A DNA stretch of 64,000 nucleotides from Dichetophora obliterata. Its lineage: Eukaryota; Arthropoda; Insecta; Diptera; Sciomyzidae. The notes beneath the pieces were generated by a model. That model did not search any database and was not told where the DNA came from. It saw only the letters and a program-made list of their open reading frames with translations. The translations under genes were made by a program, and so were the position numbers. Positions 33,246-45,200 of the stretch are shown here, in pieces. The stretch is taken from the NCBI GenBank assembly GCA_963920525.1, contig OY986436.1, positions 7,180,501 through 7,244,500 on the forward strand, read 5' to 3'. Position 1 is the first letter of the stretch, and the number at the start of each line of letters is the position of its first letter.

Positions 33246-36200
33246 GTAAGTCATCTACTTTAATGGGAAATCTCTTTTTCATAAAAATAAATTTAAGATA
33301 CGATCTATTCATTCACTAAATTTCGATTGTGTCCTAATGATTAATAATTTTTATATGAAAACTTTTACATATGGGCATTGGACCAAGTCAAATGCTACTT
33401 TGTATTGAATTCTCCGCGCCCCCCTGAAAAACACGATGGTTGCAAATATATTAATTAGAACCCTTGAATCCGGTTTTGAAATCTGAAAATCCGGTTTTCG
33501 GAGAGTAATTTTAGATGAAATGTAATTTAATTTTTCTAATGCATTTCAAATTTACGAAAAAAAGCATAAGTACCTACTTCTATGTTAAACTAGCTGAAGA
33601 ATCTGATTCCGGAATAAATTTGAATTTAAAGTCAACATTTAAAATTTTTTTCATAAAATTGATGATTGATCTAGGACATTTTTCCAAAATAAATTAATTC
33701 ATTATTTCAGCCCACTTTATGGTAATAATAATTAAAAACTAGTGACAACCTGTATTAATCAACCTTGAATGTACCTTCAAGTTTTTGACATTATGCCTTG
33801 TTCTTTTGTTTTCTTTTTTTAAATTTCATTTATGGAATGTACGGAAAATTATCTCATTTGCAATCAAAATGTATAGCGAAATGCATTATTTGATCGAGGA
33901 AAGCCGACATCAAGTGCACCGGCATTTTGTACACAAAAAAAAAAACGATCGTCCAAAGCATTAACTGTGTCATTCAGAAAACTGGCAAAATCAAAAATGT
34001 CAAATCAGTTTCCATCAATTTCAAATCCGTCGATGTTTCGAATTTAAGAATCGATAATTTCGTTACATCGAATACTGAACAATTTTTCAATTCATTGTTT
34101 GTGAATGATTCGAGTAATGATGATAGCATGAATTTTTTGAAAATCGATTCAAATTGTTGGATTCAAAATGAAAAATACTTGCGGGCAGAAGAAGCCGTCA
34201 AAAACATTTCTGTCGTTAACAATGCTGCTGAGAGAGAAATAAATCTTATGTCGAGATACAACGATAAAGTGACGTCATTGGAAGCGGAACAACAGGCTCT
34301 ACTTCACATGTTAAAAGACCATTGTTAACTCTTTCCATGCGGTACAACAAAAGCCAATATTTCTGAACACATGCAGCAAAAGAAAATCCATTCACATTGA
34401 TTAAAATTAATTGCTTTAAAAATCACTATACACAAATATCGTATCTTATAAAATTATATGAAAACATTTTAAAATGTTGACTTTAAATGCGTTTATTGGG
34501 ATCGGTCTTCATTGTAAGTCAAATCAAAGTCCGGAACCAGATTCTTCAGCTAGTTTAACATAGAAGTTTTTTTTCGTAAATTTGAAATGCATTAGAGAAA
34601 TTTAAATACATTTCATCTAAAACTACTATCCGAAAACCGGATTTTCGAACAGAACAGGACCGTGTTTTTCAGGGGGGGGGGGGTGACGGAGGATCCCAAT
34701 TACTTCAACAAAATCCATACAAATGTGACTTGTTTTAATGGGCATTTCCAGATAAAAGTCTACCGTGACCAAAAAATTAAAACTTATTATTTGATGATAT
34801 TATCTGAGAGAAACATTTTAATTTATACATAACATGCAATTTATGCATAAATTCATTTAACATTATGATGAAATCGTTTCCACTCCACTGTTTCACAAAT
34901 GTACAGGGTCCGCCATCTAACGTTTTTTTTTCAACTAGTGCTTATTTCGTGAATGGTAACACTTAGCTCATGTCTGATTTGACACGTAATTAGTTTTATC
35001 CTTTCGCTGAACGAATATGGTTGTGTATACGCTTGAACAACGCTGGGAAATATTGCGACATTACTTTGAAAATCACGATTCCGATTTTGCCAAAAAAATC
35101 ATATTTTCAAATGAAGCTCATTTTGATCTTGGCGGCTATGTAAACAAGCAAAATTGTCGCATTTGGGGCACAAAAAACCCGCACGCATACATTGAAAAGC
35201 CGCTGCATCCAAAACGAGTCACTGTTTGGTGCGGATTTTGGTCTAGAGGCATAATTGAGCCATTTTTCTTCGAAAATGAGCAAGGAGTGGCCGTTACAGT
35301 CAATGGCGATCGTTATCGGGCCATGTTGAACGAATTTTTGTTCACAAAAATTGAAGAGGAGGATATTGGCAACATGTGGTTTCAACAGGATGGCGCTATG
35401 TGCCACACAGCCGAAGCTACACTCGATGTTTTGCGCCCTGTTTTTGAAGATCGCATTATCAGCCGCAGAGCTGATGTCGTTTGGCCACCTCGGAGCTGCG
35501 ATTTGACACCGTTGGACTATTATTTGTGGGGTGCCCTCAAAGATAAGTGTTACGCCGACAAGCCAGAGACAATTGACGCTTTAAAGGACAATATTCGTGA
35601 AGCCATTGGTGAAATACAGCTGCACAAAATCGATAATGTGCTTAAAAATTGGACCGATCGTATAGGCACTGCATGGCCAGCCGAGGCAGCCATTTGAATA
35701 AAATTATTTTTCTTTTTATGATCTATTGAATAATTACATGAATTAAGATTGTGAGCTTTAGATCAAGTGAGTTTTCAAGAAGGCAACAACAACAAAAACA
35801 ACTCTGTATAGAGTCAATCACTTAGCTGACTAGACAGTCTGTTTCGGAAATCGCTACATATTCCTCATCAGTAGTCTTTGAGTGATTAAGCTGTGATCAA
35901 CTCACTGTTTAAACTAGCATATGAATGTACAGATTCTCTAATTCATTCTCATGAATTGTATGGCTGCTAATCATATGAAACTTCAAAGCAGCAGGCCATT
36001 TTAGATCACCGCCATTAACTCTATCAAGGGTTGCCATCTGTTCTAGTTGCTTCTTCATTTATTTCAATATCTCAATAGCCACCTTTCAGTTAGAACACTA
36101 GCTTCTGGCGAAGCAAAAACTCGTTTCATTTCTATGGTGCATTTCGACAAACAATCGAACACCAATGAATATTGAAATAAATGAAGAAGCAACTAGAACA

Positions 36201-39200
36201 GATGGCAACCCTTGATAGAGTTAATGGCGGTGATCTAAAATGGCCTCCTGCTTTGAAGTTTCATATGATTAGCAGCCATACAATTCATAAGAATGAATTA
36301 GAGAATCTGTACATTCATATGCTAGTTTAAACAGTGAGTTGAACACAGCTTAATCACTCAAAGACTACTGATGAGGAATATGTAGCGATTTCCGAAACAG
36401 ACTGTCTAGTCAGCTAAGTGATTGACTCTATACAGAGTTGTTGTTGTTGTTGTTGCCTTCTTGAAAACTCACTTGATCTAAAGCTCACAATCTTAATTCA
36501 TGAAATTATTTTTCATTATTAACCGGAAGGATTGTAATTTCAAATAAAAAAAGAAATTTGAGAAAATATTTAGTAGTTTTTTTTATAGAATTTTCAAAAA
36601 AAAAAGTTATTTGGCGGACCCTGTAGATTTTCTTTTTCGTTAATGTTTTGTAAGCTTTTTTGTTTTAGTAAATTGTTGCTATTTATTAATTATTAAATTT
36701 GTTTTTTAATTACATAATTATATAATCAGTTAACTACCTAATTACTTAATTACCGAATTGAACTGCAATGGGAAAATCTGTCCGACACGAAACGTCTGAG
36801 CAAATAGAATTATTTACTGTGACCACACTATGCGCTTCATAAAGACGACGTAGTGCTTTTCTGAAAGCTTATTAAGCTTATAAAAAATATTGTCTTCCGA
36901 CTTGTTTTGTATGGCTAATAAATTCCTATATCTAGGCATAGTATGAACTTTGTCCGAAAATGACTTCCATTTCGTGAAACGTCCGAATGCATTTTTAAAA
37001 TAAAAATTTTGTTCCAAATTTAAGTTGAATAAAAATTTTAAAATATGTTTTTTACTATACCAATAGATAGCTTTTTGATAATATACAACTTCCCCAAATA
37101 TATCTCTGGATCGTATTAAAAATGTTTAAAAGAAGCGTCCGAATGAAACGTCCCACACGCTGGAAATGCCCATATATTATTTGTTCACCTTTTTTTTGCG
37201 AATTTGAACACATAATATATACTTTGGATTAAAGAACTTTGTATCGTTTGAAAGAAAATGTTTTGTTTAATCGTCAACAGAAGTCTTTTCGTTTATTATA
37301 AAAAATATTAAAAATAAACAAATGAAAATCAGGCATTAAAATAGTTCAATTAATAAGTCATTAAAATAAATGTACAACAAAATCATCTAATGTCATCATC
37401 TAAGTATAAGTATAAAATGCAATTAAAGAAATTAAAATAGTTAAAATAATGAGTATTTAATAAAGCAAATGTCGTCTAAGATTAGTATTAGACTAAAATT
37501 CGCAATTATTTTTTTTACTTTTTTAATCGCTTAAGCTCTTCAGAGTTCTTTGAATTTATTGTATGGATTTCAAAACGATTTTGAAATGCAAGTAAAGTTT
37601 CTTTACGCAACACTGAATCTTGTTGCAACAGCTTAACTTTGGTTCCACCCATGGTTAATTTTTCAATCTCATCTCAAATGGTTTTATTGTATGCATGCGC
37701 GATTTGATAAATGGAAAAGTCGTTATTTTGGAATTGAATTTCTTGTTTCGTTAAATCATCCGATAAAAAAGTTGTACTTGTCTATTCCAATACTCTTCTA
37801 TAAAGCTATCCAATAAAGCAAATATATAAGGAAGTCATCTAAGTGAAGTATTATACTCAAATTTGTAATTATTTTTTTACTTTTTTTAATCGCTTAAGCT
37901 TTTTAAAGGGCTTTGAATTTATTTTATTGATTTCAAAACGACTAAGATATTCAAGTAAAGTCTTTTTACGCAATGCTGTGTCTTGTTTCGACAACTTAAC
38001 TTCGTTTTCACCCGTGGTTAGTTTTTTAATCTCATGCCTAATAGTTTGTGTGTATGCATTCGCGATTTCTTCAATGGAAAAGCCGTAATTTTTGAATTGA
38101 ATTTCTTGCTTTGTTAAATCCTCTAATAAAAAAATTGTACTTGTCCATTCCAATACCATTCGAATAGTTTCAAACATTATTTGTGTTGGGGATTGTCCAC
38201 TACATAAATAATTCAGATTCAGATTCAGATTAGCCACCGGTCTTCTGTGGTTAAGGAGAGTCTTAGTGGGTTCACGTGTTATTTGTAGATTAAAGAATGG
38301 TATAGTTGGCATATTTCTTAAACGACACATTTGTTCCCGCTTTGCTATAAGCTCAAGTCGAGTCCACTCTTTAAAAACTTTTTTGAAGCTTTCGATTTTA
38401 GATGGTATCATATACACAAGGAATTCATGCCTGTACATCCACCAATAAACAATTAAATGTTGTTCAAATATCAAGGACGAAAATGCCGCTAGCACATAGT
38501 CCAAATATACTTTAATAAGCATGTTGGTATCGGGTGCACCTTGGGGTAAGCCTAAACGTTGAACGTAAACATGATAATCGTACGAAAAATAATTGCTATC
38601 GTCCAAAGAAAATTTCAGACATTTTAAGAAAAGTTCGGGCGAAATCTGACATTTGGGTAGAAACATATTTGATTTTGCAAATCGTTCTAGGTAACTATAT
38701 ATATCTTGGGTGTCAATGGTGCTATACAAATCTTTTATTGTGTATGTTACAAACTCATATCCAACACAATTGGGAATCTCAAGGAGTTGCTTTGCTAGAG
38801 GATTTAGTCTTTTATTCGAGTTAATTTCACACAACACACGACAAACTATTTGTTTGATAGGATTGGCCAACCAACGTGTAAAGTTGAAAACAGGACGACA
38901 TGGAAATCCCTGCTCATGGCAAGATACGGTACCATTTAAGCATGGTAATACTGATTCCCCACAATTTTTTCCATTTTCGACTAATAATGCATACATCTGC
39001 TTTGAAAAGGGAGCAGGTTTTGTGTTGTTATAATGCTTTAATAAGAGTGATGCAATTGAATCATAAGAATGTTTGATAAGTTTGTATTGGGTACAAAAAT
39101 CACCCTCATACAATCTATAGACACCACTTGTTAAGCCAAAATCAAGCAACTGTTGCATTCTTTGGCGATATTGGTTTTTGTACACAAGTATTGCACACTT

Positions 39201-42200
39201 CTTGTCATCAGCTGCGTTTACAATGCGAATGTCCGGATATTTTACTAGGAACTTTTGGGTTACCGATATCATGTGTAGCAATACGCGCCCATTGTAGTCA
39301 TTTTTAGTTTTTTTAATATCAGCAATTTGTGCATAGTAAAGGGGTAACATTTCTTGTAGGTAATTATCAGGATTCATTGCTCTGATTGACAAACAGTTAT
39401 CAATATAGTATGTAGAAAATGTTTTGTTAAAAATTATGCTATATTTTCTGCATAATTTTGGACCAAAACTAAGGAGAACTTCTACTTCTTTAGGTATATT
39501 AAACGCCGTCCAATTTTTAAAGCCACCCACGATTGCTGGTGGTAAGCTAGGTGGTAATATTGGTAGAAGATTTAGTTCATCCGACGGTACTTCAATCTAA
39601 AATTGCGAAAATGAATGTTGAAAAAAACAAATATTATTGAATTGAAAAAGTCTGTACGTTTATAGCTCTGTAATAATATATGACTAATAAGGCTCGATTG
39701 TGAATGATTTGGCTATAAAAAACACATACGTATTTAAGGATGTAAATGAAAATGTACGTCAACTTGAAATATTTTCCAAAATTTAATCGGATTCTGGTAG
39801 AGGAGTTAAAAAAACTACAACTATACTTAATTTAATAACTGTTTAAAATTTGACTAAAAAAATACATGAAATTTACTAACATAAAAAGTAAAAAACACTT
39901 ATAAATACATATATGTCTTTGACACAGTTGGTATGTGTATGCAATTTATAATAGAATTTTATGAGAAATATTATTTCAATTGTTTTAATCCTAAAGCACT
40001 CTTTTTAAATAACTTTTTCGACCATTTTATAAAAGATTTTAAAATTTTTTTTATAAAAGTACACTTAAAGGTTGTCGTTAACGGTTCAAACATTTTTTTG
40101 GAAAATTTAACTAAAAATTTCCTTAAAGATTTGTCCACAGCAATAATAAAAATAGTCAATTTTTAAAATCAACGATAAAGACGAATTCCGGAATATCGTA
40201 TGCGATGCAGTTGCTGATGATAGATGTGACTAGTATGGTTGTCCTGTCTTTAAATATTAATTATGTATATTAAAACTTTAAGCTACTACGGAATGAAAGA
40301 CTTGAAAGCAGAGGTGGAGGTGTAGCAATATTTTACAAGGACAATTTAACGGTTAAAGTTCTAGATAAGTTCTCTGAATCAAGGGTAGAATAATTGAATG
40401 TTGAGAAATCCTACAACAAAGCTAAAAGATTTCTTTCATGTTTTTACAACCCCAATCGAAACAGTAGTGCGGATCCTTTATTTACAAAAATCTCTAATAG
40501 CGTAATAGATCACGAATATTTTGTTCTGTACGGCGATTTTAAAATTTATCTCTTATCGAATTATAACACCGTTATGAATTTCCTCGATAGTCTATCTAAA
40601 GTTGTCAATGCTCAATGAAGTAAAAACCAGAATGCCAACACGGTTTTCAAATAATGCCTGTCCAAGTTTATTAGACATCTTTCTTGTCTGACCCAGCAAG
40701 CGGCCATAAATATGAGTTACCGTAGAATCACAAAACTTTCTGAAAATACTTTTTTTATAAAAGAACTATTCTCACAAAAGTGTGATCAAATCGGATGAAT
40801 GGAACTCTCACCTTCCATATAACCGAAATCAATAATCTGGTGTATTTCTTTAAAAAATTATTCGAGAACCGAATCGGCCAACTACTTCGACCTTTCATGT
40901 AAACTGAATTGGTAATGTGTTTTATTTCCCCCAAAAAGTATTCCAAGAGCAATAAAATTCATCACTATGAATTAGTATTAAATACAATACAATAAGGATT
41001 CTCATCTAAGCATGTAAACATGCAAAACATTTAAACTTATGATGAGCGATAATGTGTAAATAGAGTTATTGTCGACAAAATGACAGCTGCGGTTAGGGTT
41101 GCGAAATCACCTTTATTCAATTTTGAGTCTTTTAAAAACCTTTTAGCGCATTTCTTCACCGAATATAAGCGCTAAGCCGTGGATTAGACCAGTTCATGGT
41201 GTACAAACTAAATACTACTAAACTCGCTAATACTCGGTGAAAAAATGGGCCGTTATTAACATAGAAAAATTAATAAAATTTTTATTTATTTCAATTACTT
41301 TAAGTATGTGTAATGATTAGCGCCAAAGGCAACCCTCATTCACACACGTAGATTTACATGCTAGTTTACATTCCAAAATAGGCGCGGAAATGCTGTAAAC
41401 TCACACCCATACACATTTTGACAGATAGTTTACGCGCGCGTACTTTTTGAAAAGTTTAAAAAAACCTGTAAAGGTTAGTAGTTAGTTTATAGTGGGTCCA
41501 TGTGCACCGCGACTCATAGGATCTATTGTGCATCTATTGACATATAAAGCTTGCTTTAAGATTGCAATATTTTGCAAAAATATACCCCATTAAATTATAC
41601 TTTAAGCCTGTGAACTATGTTCAAGGCATATATTTAGAGGTTTTATTAAGGTTTACTTGCAAGAAATTGCTAAATTTATCTAAACAAACGTAAACTTTTA
41701 AAACGCCGATACCTGTGCAATTTTTTTGTTTTCTCTACCAGAATCGTTGAACTAAGTTAGTAATTATTTTTTTTTTAACTGTTTTATTAAAGAGCTACAG
41801 TAATCCATAAATTTGTAATAAAAGATTTCTAAAAATTCGTGCGCTAATAATGACGTGAAAATTCTTTTCGATTCTCTTTAATTTAAAAGTTTATTAAGAA
41901 TACAAAATATTAAACAACTTACCGTTGGTGCTTTGAGCTCATCATTTTCATTAGACTCGGGTTTAAGCATGCCCAATTCTTTAACTAAGACTTTCCGACA
42001 AAATGACTGCGTCGAACATGGCTTTTCCTTGTCCATAGAACAATTTACATCTTTGGCTTCTACTATTAAAGGTAGTTTTTCAGCATTCATATCTTCAACG
42101 TGATCATAAGTTAAATTATTGACATTTTGATTGTTTTCTGAATCAATTAGATCCTTGCTATTTTGTTCATCACGAATGCTGTTTTTAAAAGTTAAGCTTT

Positions 42201-45200
42201 GCGCATTACTGTTTGTTACGGAATGATCCTCAGGGACAGCTGAATCCTCTTCCATGCGCACATTAATTTCTTCTATATTTTTTTTATAATGCAGTTGCTC
42301 TGCCTCCATGAGTATTATATCAGCTTGATATGAAGTGTCTGCGTCATCTTCATGTTTTTCCATGCAAAATTCTTTAACTGAAACTTTCCGACAAAATGAT
42401 TGCTTCAAACATGGCTTCTCCTTGTCCATCGAAAAGTTGACTTCTTTGGTTTTTACTATTAAAGGTAGTTTTTCATCATTCAAATCTTCAACGTAGTCAT
42501 AAGTTAAATTATTGACATCCGGATTAATGTTTTCTGAATCAATTAGATCTTTGCTATAATGTTCATCACGATTGCATTTTTTAAAAGATAAACTATGCAC
42601 ATTACTTTTTGTTACAGAGTGATCCTCAGCGACAGCTGATTCCTCTTCCATGCGCACATTAATTTCTTCTACATTTTTATAATGCAGTTGCTCTGTTACC
42701 TTGATTATTACAGCTTGAATTGAAGCGTCTGCATCATGTTCATGCTTTTCAATGGAGTATTGTTTACAAAAAGGCAACGATTTTGAGCTGCTCTCCTCGA
42801 AGGAATAAGTTTCCTCGCCTTTATTAAGTGTTTTAACTTTAATCTTTCTCTTTGATGAAATTTCATGTTCTTCTGAAGCCCAAGCGATATCGACTCCGCC
42901 ATTGGAGTTTTCTTCAGACGCACCACCATCTTCTTTAGTATAATTTATATATTGTACGTGGCAGGCCTGCTCAACTTTATTAAATATCCTTCTATTCATC
43001 ATTGTCTATTGGAGCACTGAAACCGAACTTTAACCTGAAGTTAAATAAATTTTTCTTTGCTACTTATGAATTTATATACTTACTGCAATAAAATTTTTGA
43101 ATTTTTATTTAAATTTAAATCTTCCAATTAGATATATATACGTATATTTATTATTGAACGGTGGAAATTAAGCGGGGTACGTTCAAAAGGGGCTTTCAGA
43201 CGATCGTACATGTGCGATGACTTGGGCATGCTCGACGACATGTACGATCATTCGAAAGCAAATGAGACAGTCGGACCGACATGTTGGCCATGTGAACGCA
43301 AGTGTAAAATTGTAAATTATATTTCCTTGGAAGAGGAAGCAGGAAAACTTATATATTTCAAATATTGCTGAGGTCAGACGATGCTCGTTTGCTCGGCGAA
43401 CACATGGCCGAGCAATATGGTTGTTGTTGTATTCTCCAAAATTTTTGACAGTTTCGCATTGGAAGCAACAACAAAATTATCTGCTCGCCGAGCAAACGAG
43501 CATCGTCTGACCTCAGCATATGCAAATTTATTCCATATACAATGTTACGCTGCGTCTACACGTAACAATTATTATAACAATTGTTTATATCCGTATTAGT
43601 TGTAAAATTTTTTTTAACTTCAAGCAAATTATCTTGCGTGACGTAGGTGGGCTTAATAATTGCAAGACAACACACATGAAATTTGTTGTATTAATTGACG
43701 TTTCCTTTGGTTTTTAAATTTGTCTCTGTTCTTGTTCTTCACTTTCAGAAAAAAATGTAAAAAATGTCAACCTACGTCAAATCGTTGTTAGTTCAATTGT
43801 CTGCCTGATTGTTGAGACAATTGAGCTGACAACTGAGAAAATATCAATGTGTTAGTAAAAAATGCGTGAGTGTATTGAAATTGTCATGACAACTTGTCTC
43901 GTGTAGACCTAGGGTTATGTCATGATACAGTTAATATATAGTTAGGGTATTCACAAGTTGTGCTATCATCTCATATTGTCAAAGTTGAAAATGGTTTATA
44001 AATGTTGTTGTTGCCTCACATATAAAAAAAGTACTAAAATATTATATTCCTGAAATCTATGCTTATAGTAGTGTCGTATTCAATTATATGTTTTTTATTT
44101 GCAATTATTAATCCTGTAACCATTATAGTGCCATTATAACGTCCTAAATCTGTTTTCTTTCTTTTGGCATTAGCAGGGTTCACATGGTCCTACATATTGT
44201 CACGCATTTTAGGACAAGACTCGTATTTGATTAGGCGTGAGAACATATAGGATCATGTGAACCCGCTGTTGCGATTATGTATATAAGGGGTTTCACAAGC
44301 TGTCGTATTGTTGTATTGTGCTATTTTTCCACAACAGTTGTAAAATATTTGTTGTTGCCTTCCACATAATACTAATTTAAGACATTTAGGGTATTCACAA
44401 GGTGTGCTATCATGCCATATTGTCCTAATGTTCTAAAATTTTACAACTAAAATTTACAAGATAAATAAAGGCAAATAAGAAACAGCTATTTCTTTACGAC
44501 ACTTCAATAAACATAGCTTTCAGAGTTGTTGTATATTAGTACTTTTTTATATGGAAGGCAATAACAAAATGTTTAAGTTAGTGTAAAATCTTAGGACAAT
44601 ATGACATTATGACATGATAGCACATCTTGTGAATACCCTAAATACATTTGCGTTTTTGTATGTTTACTGCTCGTCGTATTTCACTAGTGCTGTTCTTGTA
44701 TCGAGTTTATTACCGCGTACATTTTATAAGTAATATCACTACTAAAACAGCACATGTAAAAATTCAAAGTATAGATCACAATTAACTATCTAAAACAGCT
44801 TTTGTTTTTAGTTTGTGAGGCAAAATTGAATAACTGGTTTTAAAAAATTTATGTTCTTCACTCTGAATGTGTCCTTAGGGTGTGTTCACAGCTATTGTAT
44901 TTTATAAAAACGCAATGGGCATGTCACACTTAGCAGACACGGAAAAATTTGTTGTTTTCGCGGGTAAAATAACATAACTGGAAATTGAGAGAGCTTCTTT
45001 TACCCGTGAAAACAAAAAAAAAATTTGGCCGTGTCCGTTAAGTGTGACATGCACCAATACGACACACGACAATAGGGGTTTTCGGACTATCCTACATGCA
45101 GGACGGATTGGACAGGTCGGATGGACATGTAGAATGTGCGAAAGCAAATGCTGCGACCCGACCTACATGTTTTCGAAAGGAGTTAATTAAACTTTGTAGA

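Larger units (their letters stand above)
34904..36623 (+). mobile_element. rosa-type (DD41D) mariner, deletion derivative
   Basis: The terminal inverted repeats are CAGGGTCCGCCATCTAAC on the left and, inverted, CAGGGTCCGCCAAATAAC on the right. They are flanked by TA on both sides (34902-34903, 36624-36625), the Tc1/mariner target site. Total length is 1720 bp, of which 765 bp (35738-36502) is a later foldback insertion. The remainder holds one shortened transposase frame on the plus strand. It lies in intron 1 of ANKRD29. Confidence 0.93.

Noticed and set aside
37869..39530. Reading the Penelope-like frame as starting at the GTG at 39530
   Set aside because: GTG starts are not expected in animals. 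The frame stays open for 22 further codons back to a good AG acceptor at 39598-39597, whose phase fits the donor at 41922, so it is an internal exon.
37869..39596. Telomerase reverse transcriptase or a group II/retron-type RT
   Set aside because: The aDKg-like block, 'NPIKQIV' RT2 segment, LPFLD-type motif D and thumb wording are those of Penelope-like elements. No telomerase RNA-binding domain is present, and flies lack telomerase.
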